A stretch of 64,000 nt of DNA from Tipula vernalis (Eukaryota; Arthropoda; Insecta; Diptera; Tipulidae), in assembly GCA_958295665.1 (NCBI GenBank), contig OY282558.1, positions 335,765,106 to 335,829,105 on the forward strand, given 5' to 3'. This document shows positions 46,886 through 59,089 of this stretch, in pieces (position 1 is the stretch's first letter; every line of letters begins with the position of its first letter). A program made the translations under genes and the position numbers. The notes beneath the pieces are model-generated. The model ran no database searches, had not been told where the DNA came from, and was given only the letters and a program-made list of their open reading frames with translations.

Positions 46886-48041
46886 AAAACAGCGCTTATT
46901 TCATTTTCATGTTCCTTCTATATCTAATTAATTAATTATGGCTGGCAATAAAGCGGCACACAAATAATTACTATTTGAGATACAAAAAATTAATAAAACG
47001 GCACAAATGTATGAGCAACAAAAAAAAAATTTCTTGGCATATTAAAATTAATTTTTTGGAACAAAATATAATAATTTGGCAACATTTATTATTTTTTGGC
47101 ATCATTTGAAGGGAACACAAAAAATTATTTTTGGGCATTGAACTAAAGGTTTTGAGAGTAAACCATTAGAAACAAAAATAATAAATAGGTATCAAATAAA
47201 ATATTTGGCTGATTACAAATGTCTATACAATAAATGTTCTTTAAGGAACCAAATAAAATAAAGTGGGGACAAAAATTATCATCAACATTAATTTATTGTC
47301 AACAAATTAATATAGGGCAAATTTATGGGCAAACAATTTTTTTTTTTTTTTTTTTTTGTAAAGCAAATTTTATGAGGTTTTCGGATAAATTAAGTAATAT
47401 GACCTCGTTATGCGTTATATAAAATTGGTTATTTTAAATTTTCGAATCTTTTTCTTCAATTTGTTACTGAAATGAAACTTTTCTAAATGTGCTACGAAAT
47501 TTTAGGTTTGCTTTATTTGTTAGACTGGAGTAAATGAATCATTTTGTTCGGCAAATGATAGCATCCAATTAATTTTATTCTTTAAAGATTACATTAAACA
47601 TACATTTAAAAGTTTTTAGCTGTGAAATTGTTATACTTGTAGTCTTACTTTGGGAATTTTACAACAACAATGCCGTGTATTTTCATTCCGGAATGAATAG
47701 TTTCAAACCAACTTTTTTTGGTATAGAAATATTCTAGAAATAATTTTGAAGTTTTTTTTTGTTTTTGTATTTAATTTTTAATGTCAACTGATAAAAGTAA
47801 AAGAAAATTTGTTTCGGTTTTTATTTTGAGCGTAATTTGCATTTTTATTTTTATACCAGCAATTGTTCAAGTGACCAAAGTAAGACGGCATTTGATTCTT
47901 GAGTTTAGTTATTTATTACCCTTTGAACAAAGCGGCTCCTTTACAATATAAAATTATGTTTGTACTTTGTTGTTTATTTGCGATTTCCATCAACAAAGGG
48001 TGAAACATAAGCGTGAGTTGATTTGATTACGTATTCATATA
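46886..48041. other. AT-rich spacer with degenerate R3 repeat
   Basis: About 47030-47160 repeats phrases such as atttggcaacatttattatt and ttttggcatcatttg. Inverted relatives (aatttattattttttgatgc-like, gatgccaatgtttgtcg) lie at 50600-51040. A 21-base poly-T run lies at about 47337-47357. No gene. Confidence 0.45.
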
Positions 48042-48497
48042 TAGTCGTATGTTAAGCAAAAGTATAAGCAATTAAATCTATCACAAGTGCAATATGTGGG
48101 ACATGTCGCGCTGCTATTGGTGTGTTTCAGCCTTTATCCATCACATACAAAAAGTTAAGAATACATTTTAATATGACAGCAAAATTCGAAAATGCATTTT
48201 GAGAGATAATGCAAAGAAATACAAAATAATTTTTCTAAAATACATTCATATTTATCTTAATTAAGAATTCCTTTTTATTTTTATTTGTATTTACAACCAT
48301 TTATTCAAAAAAAAAAAAAAATTAACACAACAACATCTAAATTAAGGCCACCAAGACACACCAAGAGCGGCGCGACATGTCCCACACATTCCACTTGTGA
48401 TAGATTTTTTTTTAATCAACATTTATCTATTAAAATTATCAAAAATTTAATTCTTTTTATAAAAATTGCTTATACTTTTACTTAACATACGAGTATC
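48042..48497. mobile_element. MITE with compound inverted repeats
   Basis: Outer arms: tcgtatgttaagcaaaagta plus taagcaatt at 48045-48074, mirrored by attgcttatacttttactta plus acatacga at 48464-48492. Inner arms: aatctatcacaagtgcaata plus tgtgggacatgtcgcg at 48074-48110, mirrored at 48372-48410. About 455 bp, no transposase. Confidence 0.8.
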
Positions 48498-48878
48498 TAG
48501 GAATACATAAGCAAACCAACATATGCATATTTAAATTTGATGCTCGCTTCCGCTGCTCGGTGGGTTTTACGCTTTAGCTTGAAAATATCTCATTCGTTCT
48601 TAAATAGACAGATAAGTTTAATGATCGAAAATTTACATGAAATTATTCAAGATGTATTTCCGAAAACGCCTAAGATATGACATAACATAACATCATAACA
48701 TTGAGGCTGTTTTCCAAACGTGACTTATTTGATACTAATTGACTTATTTGCCGCCATTTTAAATAAGTAAATAAAGTCATTCCAATCGATTTAGCTTATA
48801 CCCCAAACAGATTAGCGGGGCTCTACGCCGGACTTCGTTTCTCTTCATCTTTATTTCCTTTTTGAATCACATAAGTGG

Positions 48879-49035
48879 CTTTCACACGCATCATAATCCA
48901 ATTCCGAACTGGATTACCTAATACGAAAAAAGGTCGTGTGAAATATGCAAATCTAATGCCGAAGTGAACTAACAAATACACTTTATAATTCGGTATTATG
49001 TAATCCACTGCGGTACTGAATTACCGTGTGTAAAG
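48879..49035. mobile_element. 157-bp MITE with ctttcacacg tips
   Basis: ctttcacacgcatcataatc and gaactggattacctaatac are mirrored by gtattatgtaatccactgcg and gaattaccgtgtgtaaag. It sits inside 48714-50490. The 61-codon minus frame here is an artefact. Confidence 0.7.
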
Positions 49036-49386
49036 AATGACAGATATTAAACTCAAAACTGAATAGATGTTTTTGGAATTTTGATTAATATCTTAATTAA
49101 TATTTTATTAGTTGAATTTTATATGTTTATCGAAAATCATTTATTTTTGTTTAATTAAATTCATATTTTAAAAATGTGTAATTGATTTTTAACAAATACA
49201 TTTTTGACAACCAATTTGTAACATTCGAAATAAAAGTAGTTGCGCTTCAGTTAAATTAGCAATCTTCGATACGTGTGGAAAGACATATGTATACATGAAA
49301 GCTAATTATCAAATTCACATCAGTAATGGATTATGGTGCATGTGAAGGTAGGCGCATTCCCAAAGAGTTCAGGTTCTTCTGTTTTC

Positions 49387-49969
49387 CAAACGATACTTAT
49401 TCATTTTCATAAATCAAAATGTTTTATTTCGTTTATTAACTATGTAAATTAGTTTTATTCGATTGATACCGTTTAATTTTATAGTAACAAATTCAATTTG
49501 TGGAAAAATAATTTATTTTTAAGTCAAAATTAAAAAAAAAAAAAAAAAATATATTACAATGAAGTTATCCAACGCAATGCGTTCCACACTCGACTGCGAC
49601 ATTTTAAAGTAGTACATAGCGAAGTGCTTTCTCAACATAACCTACAAATCACATGTTTTGGACAAATATTTCATACCTACCAAAAAATCTAGCTCATATG
49701 TACGTTACAAATTTAGAATATCTTAGTTCTTGCTATAATTCACGTGTAAAATAGGCCTAAATAAAATATTTGATAGCAACCGAATGTGCAAAGCCAACGC
49801 CACCGGTATGAAAGTGTCTCAGCTTCGCATTTGTGGTAACTAAATATTTCGAGGCGAGGCGCCCGGTATGAAAAGTACTTTACTTATTTGTGGATCCTAA
49901 CTTGTTCCATAAGAAATTACGTTGAATAAGTTAGGTTCCACAAATAAGTAAGTATATAAGTATCGTTTG
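49387..49969. mobile_element. Nested inverted-repeat element, caaacgatacttat tips
   Basis: caaacgatacttat at 49387-49400 is mirrored by ataagtatcgtttg at 49956-49969. The upstream text gttttccaaacg equals that of the outer element at 48709-48720, so inner and outer belong to one family. Inside, cttatttgtggatcctaact / agttaggttccacaaataag (49874-49950) forms a further hairpin. Confidence 0.65.
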
Positions 49970-50490
49970 AAAGTGTTTATATATTCTAAAAAGTTACTAT
50001 TTTTTTTTTGTTATGTATTATGTTTAGTAATTTTTTATAATATAACACGAGAGAGATGGAAAAAATGTATCTTTTTAGTGTAGATCGCGTGTCGAAAAAC
50101 CCGAAGTCTTTTGGCATGCGGCCACTAAATAATTATATGAGGTGGGGAAATACGCCAAAAAATTATTAAACATATTCGGACAGCATAATAAAAACTTGTG
50201 AATATAATAGTTAGCGCCGCTTACCTGTTTAGGGGGTACATCATGCGATTTTGAAGTTGGAAACATTCCGGTTTCCGTGATTTAAGGCTCTTTCCGAAAG
50301 TTTTACTCATTTATTTAGACATTCTTAGTTAAATAAGTATGTTGACGAGGTAACTTAAAATAAGTATGTTTTTACAAAAAAAATACAATCTAAACTGAAA
50401 ACCAAAATTCTGTTAAGTTCATTGCATAGTTATTTAAGTTCGCGGCAAAAAAGTCAATAAGTATGAATTTGTGTGATTTACACGTTCCAA

Positions 50491-53095
50491 CAATGTTTCC
50501 CAACAAAAAATGAGGAGATTAGTATATCGCGAATTTCATTTGAAAGACAAGAACAAACATATAAACAAACAAAATTTTGTTGGATTTTTTTTCTTTTTTT
50601 TTTAACTTTATTTCCATAAAAAAAATTGTTGACTAAAAGCCATTAGAATAAAAAAATACAGGAAATTAAATTTTGTGTTTTTTTATTGTCGGCAAAATTT
50701 TTTGTTTGATGCTGAAATATATTTTTTTGTATAACCTTAATAATTTAACCACATATTATATTTGCTACTTATTTCTAATTTTTGATGCTACTCTTTGTCG
50801 CTAAACTATTTTTTTTGACGCTGAAAATTATTTGTTCGTATTTTCACTGTTTTCTTTCAAAATATTATATTTGTTGTCAATTTATTAATTTTGATGCCAA
50901 TGTTTGTCGTCACAGTATTTAATTATGTCCTTCAAAAATATTTGTTTGTTTTTTCATATGTTGTTCCAAAATAATATTTGTGATGCCAATTTATTATTTT
51001 TGATGCTAATGTTTGTCGCCAAATTTTTTTTCTTGTATGCCCGTTTAAATTGTCCCTTTAATTATTACATACTGCAACATGAATTAAAATAAACGTTAAA
51101 AACCATTTTAAACATAAAATTTTACTTAAAAGTAATCAGAATTTTCCTACCGATCAAGAAAATGAGAATAAATAATTAAAAATTCAATTATTTTATAAAA
51201 TTTATAGTAAATAATTTAAAAATGATAATGTTACAGTACCACAACAGTCTAAAATTATCAATAATTCAGTTAGTACTATAAGTATATCAAGAATCAACAA
51301 ATAAAATCAATATATAATTTCCCAGGCACTCTGAAGACTAATTTTAATTAATAAATCACCATAATATCAAAGTAAAATCTAATTCTGAAATTCAGGATTA
51401 ATTTAATCCCCATATTAAAGATTGATTCTGGAACTATGTTATATTCTGAAAATTGAATTATTTATTAGCAAATTAAGGAAGAGAAACCTTTAAATATTTT
51501 TAAACTAAATTAATTAATATCTATTAATGAGCAAAACACAATATATTACATACAAGTATTACAAAAATTAACATTTTATGAAATTGCCTATGTAAACTCT
51601 CCCACTTCTAAGCTAAAATTCTAAAAGAATGTTTAAAAATTTTAAATTGTTAAGTTATAATTTAAGTTCACAGCACTTGTTCCATTAGTTGCCATTCTCC
51701 TGTAAATAGTTTACCTACTGCAACTAGATTAAAAATAAAAAGTTGAAAATATATATTTAACCATACTATTAAATTTAAACTAATCGGCAATTTCCTACAA
51801 ATCTAGAAAAAAGGAAATTAATAATGTTGAAATTAATTATGTATTTATAAAAGTATATAATATAATTTAAATGCCAGAACTCAGGATTTAATAAATCTAA
51901 ATTAGGACATCAAAAATTATTATTATTATTGATGTTTTAATTTACTAATCTAGTTGACATAATTAAAATAAAACAAAAAATTAAAAACTACGAAATTTAT
52001 TATTTATATAAGAATTAGATTTTTTTATTTTTATCTATAAAATAAATATGAATATATCTATAAAACTTTTGCATAAATGAATATGTCATTATGTGACGCA
52101 AACCAAAATCACAACTCAACTCAAATCAACACTTCCAAGTTAGCATTTTATTTATATGGTTTAGTTAATTTATAGCCTTTCCACATTAATTAAATCAATT
52201 TAATAATTTAATGCATTTTATAATACCCTATAAAAAAAAAAAAAAAACTCATATCTAAAATAAATCCATCCTATATGAATTATATAAGGCGGATTCCAAT
52301 TCGACTCAAAACTTATTCGATTATAAAAAAATATAAGAAACCTATTTGAGTCGAATACCCTAAATATTTATTACCCATAGGATGCGCGTAAAGAGCGAAC
52401 GAGGCGGCCCGTACAAACATTTCGTTGGCTTTGTCATGTATCAATTTTCAAAAATGCATTTGTGTCTATTATACTTTGTACATAACATAAAACCCAAGAA
52501 CCGAAACCCACAAAAATGTGTATACGAATGTATGTATAAACACCTTTGTTTGCCTTGCAAGAACGCATTCAATTATGCGTAAATTTAAAATCGAATATGA
52601 AATTAACTACGACGTATGTTAATTTACGTTAAAAACTATTTTGATACGATCCAATTATTAGGTTTCAGTAATAAAATCCATGTACAATCACACACACGTT
52701 AAAAACATGCACCCAATAGAAATCAATAATTTTCATTTCTTTATCTATAAATATAAAACATTGCCTGATAAATGCATCCCGGTGGATTGCATTTTCCAAA
52801 ATTACACTTTAAATTATTTCACTTCCACTTTAATTATTATTCCACTAAAAACTGAATTAAATAGAATTAAAATTATTATTATAATTAAACTTTATATAGA
52901 GTATATACATAACACTACATAAACTACATAAATAAAACAAAATAAAAATTAAATTAAATTAAATTTTTGAAGAGGATAGAAAAACACGTCTATCCTCTTT
53001 GACGAACATTCGCTCCATCCAGAATTTGAATTTAATAAATTTTCTGTACAAAAATCAAAATGAATCCTTGCTCAAAATGAAATTCCTTTACTAAT
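50491..53095. other. AT-rich spacer with R3 relatives and one strong hairpin
   Basis: R3-like phrases occupy 50600-51040. The rest to 52960 is very AT-rich with no frame of note. At 52970-52999 aagaggataga / tctatcctctt forms an 11-bp perfect stem with an 8-nt loop. Confidence 0.5.
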
Positions 53096-54430
53096 CTAAC
53101 CAATATAATCGTCTAAATAAAATTCATAATTAAGATCATAAGGACCCATTATAAAATGATCTAAGATATTTCGTATCATATTACCTATTCTTGTGGCATA
53201 ATCAACATTTAGCTTATTTAATACCATGTATCCATGACAGTTTAACATGTACCTATAACATTTCGTATCCTTATCATCAATATTTAATAAATTCATAATA
53301 AGATCAAAGACTAAACTACTTTTATGATTTTCTAGGTAAAAAACTTCGAAACGAGTATGTGGTGGTCGATACACAGCAATTACATTTATTTTTAAACTAT
53401 GTACCCTAATAATTACAAAGTTACTTTTTAAACACTCTTCTTCATGTCGCACGTGACAAAGAATAGTGACACAACTCAAAATTTCAGATTTGTCAGGAGA
53501 GCAAAAGAAAAAACGCTAATTTCGATTTTACTACACTACTCTCTATGGGCGTCAAAAAAGGAAGATCGGAAAATTAAGCCGTCTCTCGCTTTGTAAAATA
53601 AATATGAAAACGTCACTTATGAAATCGATCATTGCGCATCTTTTCGTCGAATTATCTCAAAAACTCAATTTTTTGAGTTGTGTCACTTTTCTATTTCATG
53701 TGCGATGTATCAAAGACACTTCGAGTCGTTCTGAAACTAAAATGATACAGCCCCTAAAATCATTTTTTGTAATTAATCAAAACTTTTGTAACCTTCTGAA
53801 TTATATATTTGAATGGCGTAAACTTCAATCCAGGTTTCTGTTAATATTACAATGTCTACCCTAATATAGTAAGTTTTAAGTAAACACCTCTTGGCTTATT
53901 TCGAACACTCCACATTATGATTTCCTCTGAAAGATAGATCTTCACGACATAGCTGTGCTTTAAGTTGTGTTAATGTTCACGAAAGTAAATATTTCTGCTG
54001 TCCACAACTTTATGGCCTACTGAATGTACCTAATACCTGCCCTTTAGATGTAATATTTTTAAAAGTAACAGTTTTGGATGATTTGCAGCTGGTCGTTTAT
54101 AAAATGGATGACTCTAATTTGCTTAACGTTTCAAAGAACATTGCATCATGAATTTGCTCCAATGTAAAATTGACGAACAATTTTTTGATAATATTGAGGA
54201 TTACTTCTTCTGGTTTGAGAGATTTATCAGTAATGCCAATAATAATAATGTTTTCTCAACATGTTTTTGTTTAACACTTTCAAAGATCACTTTATACCTT
54301 TTATATTGACAAATTGCATTACGATGAATTGCTTCCATTTTCGAAGTATCAGATAATTTGGATTTCAAAGCATGATTTTGAGTTTGTATTAATTCAACCT
54401 TTTCGTAAGAATATTTTGTGTAACTCAGCC
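53096..54430 (-). pseudogene. LINE relic: ORF1 tail and endonuclease
   Basis: The minus strand from about 54430 shows an ORF1-like segment (KVELIQTQNHALKSKLSDTS) and then, after breaks, an endonuclease start (DIVILTETWIE) near 53850. After an inverted-repeat insertion at 53443-53710 the endonuclease continues (FVIIRVHSLKINVIAVYRPP, LLNIDDKDT, LNVDYATRIGNMIRNILDHF) to 53096. RT is absent. It is broken by several stops. Confidence 0.75.
53443..53710. mobile_element. Inverted-repeat insertion in the LINE endonuclease
   Basis: catgtcgcacgtgacaaaga plus atagtgacacaactcaaaa at 53443-53482 is mirrored by tttttgagttgtgtcacttt plus ctatttcatgtgcgatg at 53668-53704. The interval interrupts the LINE coding, consistent with a ~270-bp MITE. 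Confidence 0.55.
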
Positions 54431-54628
54431 AAGAGTAGCAATTGATGTAACCATTTTCTTCACATTTTCAATTACTGGGCTTTTGGTGGAATTGTGGAGG
54501 TAGGTTTTGGAAATCGTTAATTCCTACTCAATATTTTTATTTAACATAATGAGTGTATGTGAAATGGACGAGAAGATGGTGGAATTTGTTGAAAAATTGT
54601 TGTTGTAGAAATAAATGCGGAAGTTAAC

Positions 54629-54858
54629 ACTAGGACTACCAACCGGTCAAAATGACCGGTTATACATTTATTGAATTCAATTTTATTAATTATTATGTTA
54701 ATATTTTTTTTGAAGTTTATGAAGATTTTTAACATAATTACTTTGTTGTCATATTAAAAGTCATCACAGATTCCCACAAAAATATTAACATAATAATTAA
54801 AAAAATTGAATTCAATAAATGTGTAACCGGTCATTTTGACCGGTCGGTAGTTCTAGTG
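54629..54858. mobile_element. TTAA-flanked MITE with near-perfect ~85-bp arms
   Basis: 230 bp, bounded by TTAA at 54625-54628 and 54859-54862. Tips read cactaggactaccaaccggt and the mirrored ggtcggtagttctagtg. The palindrome ccggtcaaaatgaccgg sits just inside each end, followed by mirrored attgaattcaatt and attatgttaatattttt. TTAA duplication is the mark of piggyBac-type (or Kolobok) transposition. It is unrelated in tips to the piggyBac element at 36360. Confidence 0.92.
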
Positions 54859-54862
54859 TTAA

Positions 54863-55401
54863 TTGAAGAAAAATTTGCGGCAGCAAATTGATGAACTTTA
54901 TACTGATACAAGCCCAATCGATTTTACTTTTAATTCAAAGTCCAGATGAATTTAATTAAACAAAAAATGCAAAAAAATTGTAACTTCAGTATACGCTTTA
55001 TGTTTAATACTTTTAACACACTGTTTTGCTTGCTTACAACTTGTTCCTCTGGTGGCTTCAGTAAAAGTGAATTAAATTTTGTTTTGTAGTGTTTAAAAAA
55101 AATTGTCATAGCCTGTATTGCCGCGTACACAAGGTTTTAAGTTCAGCTTAAAAACAGAGATTAAAAATAGAGCAATTTTAATCTGTACTAAAGTCATTGC
55201 ATGTAACAGCACGCAAACAATACAAATCTATTACGTTCTTTTGACTGTGGTTAAATACAGATCATGGCATTTGACAAGTTTGTTTATAATTTGGAGTCTG
55301 TACAAAGAGAATATAAAAAGATAAGTATATAAAATAAAATTAAATTTTAATAAGAAAACAATGATCAAAACTTCATAATTTTCAGGTAACTTGGTAAATG
55401 T
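54863..55401. other. No feature seen
   Basis: AT-rich spacer. The short frames on both strands have no supporting features. Confidence 0.5.
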
Positions 55402-57319
55402 TATACCCCACTGGGACTAGTCCAAACAAGCAGGGCGTGTAGCTGGATCAATATCATGAAAAAAGTCCACTACGCATATGATCGGTAATGAACCGTTACC
55501 CACTTCAATTGCATTTCAAAATTTTTAGCATGACACACCACCTTGAATGATATAAATGCCAATAACTCTTCTAAAAATTAACTCCACTTACTCAATTGTT
55601 TTTCTATAATTTTAAAGTAGGAATATTATGCATGGTATTTCCCATAAAAAAACGGTCGTGAAATTAAAAAAATTGTGCGAGAAATAACAGAAAAATTCAT
55701 TAAACTCATTTTTTCTCGAAAAACTCACTTAATAATTTTTGTTTTTTATTTCAAATCTAAATTTAATAGACGATTTAGTACAAAATTGCTTTATCGTTTT
55801 TTATCTAATCATGTATAGTTTTTGAGATATTAACGTTTCAGTATAGTACTTTTTGAAAAAAAATTATTATAAAAACCAATTGTTAGAAGTAAAAAATTTA
55901 TTATGAAAAACCAAAGCTATCGTTTTAAACAAAAACAACAATTTAGTATGCACGTTCATTTGTTGCGTTTGTTAAATCTTTATAATCGTTAGTAAACGTA
56001 TAGCTAAAATTACTTAACGTATAGCTAATACACATTCGAAGAACTCTATGGTTCCTAATGAATACGAAAATGTTAGCCGAATTCAATACGAAGTCAATAA
56101 TGCTGACGAACAAGTTTTGAATTCAGTACGAAGAGATCCCACCATTACCACTAGACGTCTTTCTAAATAACTTGGTATTAGAAAAAATAAATTCTGGAGG
56201 GTACTTCGAAGAAACCATCTACACCCATTCCACTACACTTCAGTGCAAGAATTATTACCAGTCGATTTACCAAACAGAGCAAATTTCTGCCGTTTATTGT
56301 TAAACAACGAGGAATATAATCCTTCATATTTGTCATCCATTTTATGGACAGACGAATCGACATTTACGAGAGATGGAATAACAAATTTCCACAAACTTCA
56401 TGAGTGGCAACCAGAAAACCCACACGTTAAGCGATATGGTGTGGTGTAATTGGAAATAATTGTATCGGGCCAATTTTACTACCTGAAAGATTGAACTCAC
56501 AAAACTATCTTGAATTTTTGAATGAAACTTTGCTAGATTCAATTCCACTCATGATGAGAAATACTTTCTTGTATCAACAAGATGGAGCTCCTGCACACCA
56601 TGAAAGACAAGTTCAAAATTGGTTTGATATAAATTATCCAGGGCGATGGATTGGTCGCAGCGGACCTATAACTTGACTGGCTAGATCTCCAGATTTAACA
56701 CCATTAGACTTTTATGTATGGGGATATTTGAAAGGAGAAGTCTACAAAACAAACATTCAGACTAGGGAGTAGTTGGTTGATCGAATCAATAATGCCGGCA
56801 ACAAAATAAAAGAAAATTTAGAAAATTTCAATATGGCTGCTGTTATTAAAAGATGATTGCATCTATGCTTGTTACAAAATTGAAATCATTTTGAAAATTG
56901 TTTGTGATGTTGAAAACCTAGAAATTCATACAAAAAATTATTAAGTACTACATTGAAATGTTAATATCTTAAAAACTATACATGATTAGATAACAAACAA
57001 TGGAGCAATTTTGTATTAAATCGTCTATTAAAGTTAAATTTGAAATAAACAACAAAAATTATTAAGTGAGTTTTTCGAGAAATAATGAGTTTAATGAATT
57101 TTTTTGTTTTTTCTCGCACAATTTTTTTAATTCCACCAATGTTTTCTTTATGGAAAATACCATCATTCAAGGTGGTGTGCCATGCTAAAAATTTTGAAAT
57201 GCAATTGAAGTGGGTAACGGTTCATTTCCGGTCATATGCGTAGTTGACTTTTTTTTTCATGATATTGATCCAGCTACACGCCCTACTCGTTTGGACTAGT
57301 CCCAGTGGGACACCCTGTA
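55402..57319 (+). mobile_element. Tc1/mariner element with long inverted ends, DD41D spacing
   Basis: Long inverted arms: 55402-about 55855 and about 56945-57319. They share ccactgggactagtccaaac, tgcatttcaaaatttttagc and atcatgtatagtttttgaga among other blocks. The right tip reads gggacaccctgta, whereas the left tip lacks 7 bases of that motif. TA borders both ends. The arms are unusually long for the superfamily. A transposase relic lies between. Confidence 0.85.
56050..56870 (+). pseudogene. DD41D (rosa-type) transposase relic
   Basis: The N-terminal HTH part (NSVRRDPTITTRRLSK, LHPFHYTSVQELLPVDLPNR) is followed by SILWTDESTFTRDGI (first Asp) and HEWQPENPHVKRYGVV. A frame break comes near 56448. 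Then PILLPERLNSQNYLEFLNET, LYQQDGAPAHHERQVQNWF (second Asp), GRWIGRSGPIT and a TGA stop. After it come ARSPDLTPLDFYVWGYLKGE, ENLENFNMAAVIKR. Between the QQD aspartate and the LTPLD aspartate I count 41 residues, the spacing given for the rosa/DD41D group. A stop after GVYKT-type text (near 56772) adds a third lesion. Confidence 0.85.
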
Positions 57320-58270
57320 TAATGCAAATGGTAAATGTAGTTTGAATATTAATTATGAATTCGTTAATCTTATTTTTATCTATTTTTAGTGTGTAAGTGT
57401 ATATTTTGGGGGTACAATAATTGGTGAGGGCAAACAATGGGTAACTTTGTAGTCCTTTTACCGCACTTAAAATTACACAACCGATATCCAAGATAGGGAC
57501 CCGGTCCTTAGATATGAATTCCGGTTAATTTTTAGTTATTTATGTTATGTTATGTTATATGACTGCTACATACGAGTATATTCAACATTATTGATTTAAC
57601 ATATTTTATAATTATTTATTTAATTTAAGCTTTACAATTGTATTTAGTTTTATTTATTAAAGACTTACAATTGTATTTACACGTATATTTTTTGTAACTG
57701 ATTTTATTGAACGTTTGGCGTTTCAGATTTTTTCTCTAACTGAATTTTATATAATGCCATATTTCTTTTTTGGAAAAAAATAAAACTTCCAGAGAAAAAA
57801 CTTTAGATTTCCTTGGCACACCGAGTCTGAAAAAGTTTCCGCTCTTCCATAATTCCTTGAGCCTTGGTTGTAAATTAATTTGGCGCGAACAAACCATTCC
57901 GTGCCCGAGGCACTTCTTGTCACAAAATTCAAAATTAAATTAATTTAATGGAAAAAAAGAATGATCCATGGACTGGAGTGGGCACGAGTTACGAACGCTA
58001 ACTATCAAGGCTTCTAAATTACTTTTCAACCCATGGCCGACGAATTTACAATGTGCTTTCATTTTTCCCTTGAGTACCATGAGTTGTATGTCATCTATGC
58101 ATGTGTGCTCCTTGCCATAAATTTAAACATGTATCAATATAATAATTGAGATCTTTCAAATTCTTAAAAAGATATTACAACCTAAAAAATTTCAAATGCC
58201 GATTTAATAGTTGTTTGAATTATACTAGGGCCCTCCCGTACATTTATATTTTACATAAACTTATCTAATA
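57320..58270. other. Spacer with one unidentified 60-codon frame
   Basis: On the minus strand from about 58130 to 57955 a stop-free stretch reads KEHTCIDDIQLMVLKGKM, then FVGHGLKSNLEALI. Its composition is more protein-like than its surroundings, but I cannot place it. The rest is AT-rich with no signal. Confidence 0.4.
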
Positions 58271-58274
58271 TTTT

Positions 58275-58450
58275 TAGATGATATTCAGTTTTCGATGTAA
58301 GGAAAGCATTTAATATAATTAGGGTTGAAATCGAAATTTGTTTCCAGATTGTATGAAATGAATTCCATCGTTTCAAAAAATATGTTTTTATATAATTATT
58401 AAATTCGATAAAATGGTAGTTAACAGTTCCCCGAGGCAATTTAATCGAGT
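58275..58450 (+). pseudogene. LINE RT scrap
   Basis: Plus strand: FDVRKAFNIIRVEIEICFQI, then after three stops LTVPRGN. These fit RT motif A (FDxxKAFD) and motif B (VPQG) of a non-LTR retrotransposon at the usual distance. Nothing else of the element is recognised. Confidence 0.55.
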
Positions 58451-58770
58451 CGCATGGATACGGTCATAGTAATTTTCAATGTATATTTGATTAGAAAAAT
58501 TGTCCTACTCATGCACATGATTAGAAATATCTGAGATTTCTTCTGGCAATTTTTTGAATGATAGTAAAAATACCTTAAGTTTTGAAATATTGTAGTTTGG
58601 CTCTTACGGGTTACATCAATACGGTCGAAGTGATTTTGGATAAGTATCAGATCAGCGATTTCCACAATTTCGAAAAATTCTTTAAATTATAAGAAACAAT
58701 AAACTCAAAAAAATTTCAAAATTGTTGAAATCTCAGTTATTTCCGACCGTGTGCTTGAATACGGTGATCA

Positions 58771-59089
58771 AAATCACTTCGAGCATATCTGTGCGACCCG
58801 TATGAACTAAGATACATCATTCAATATTAAATTCCATTCAAGCTTTCTTCCAAATAATTTTCTATTTTCTTTTTTAATTTTTTTTAGCATTTTATTTGAG
58901 TCGAAATTGAAAAGTTTTCATTCAGTCATCAAATCACTTCGACCATATCTGTGCGACCCGTATGAACTAAGATACATCATTCAATATTAAATTCCATTCA
59001 AGCTTTCTTCCAAATATTTTCTATTTTCTTTTTTAATTTTTTTTAGCATTTTATTTGAGTCGAAATTGAAAAGTTTTCATTTTCTAGCC
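58771..59089 (+). repeat. Tandem duplication, two ~160-bp units
   Basis: aaatcacttcgagcatatct (58771) and aaatcacttcgaccatatct (58931) start two nearly identical units that include gtgcgacccgtatgaactaa, ccattcaagctttcttccaa and tttatttgagtcgaaattga. Very few differences: one substitution and a 3-base length change seen. The same gtgcgaccc/aatacggt vocabulary recurs in diverged form at 58445-58765. Confidence 0.92.

Larger units (their letters stand above)
48714..50490. mobile_element. Inverted-repeat element ~1.8 kb containing nested elements
   Basis: The left end (ccaaacgtgacttatttgat, aattgacttatttgccgcc, 48714-48770) matches inverted the right end (ggcaaaaaagtcaataagta, ttgtgtgatttacacgttcc, 50440-50490). 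No frame in between is credible. Two smaller inverted-repeat elements (48879-49035 and 49387-49969) lie inside. Confidence 0.6.

Noticed and set aside
58771..59089. Relation of the 160-bp tandem unit to the 161-bp fold-back unit
   Set aside because: The sequences share no landmarks; the similar length is coincidence.
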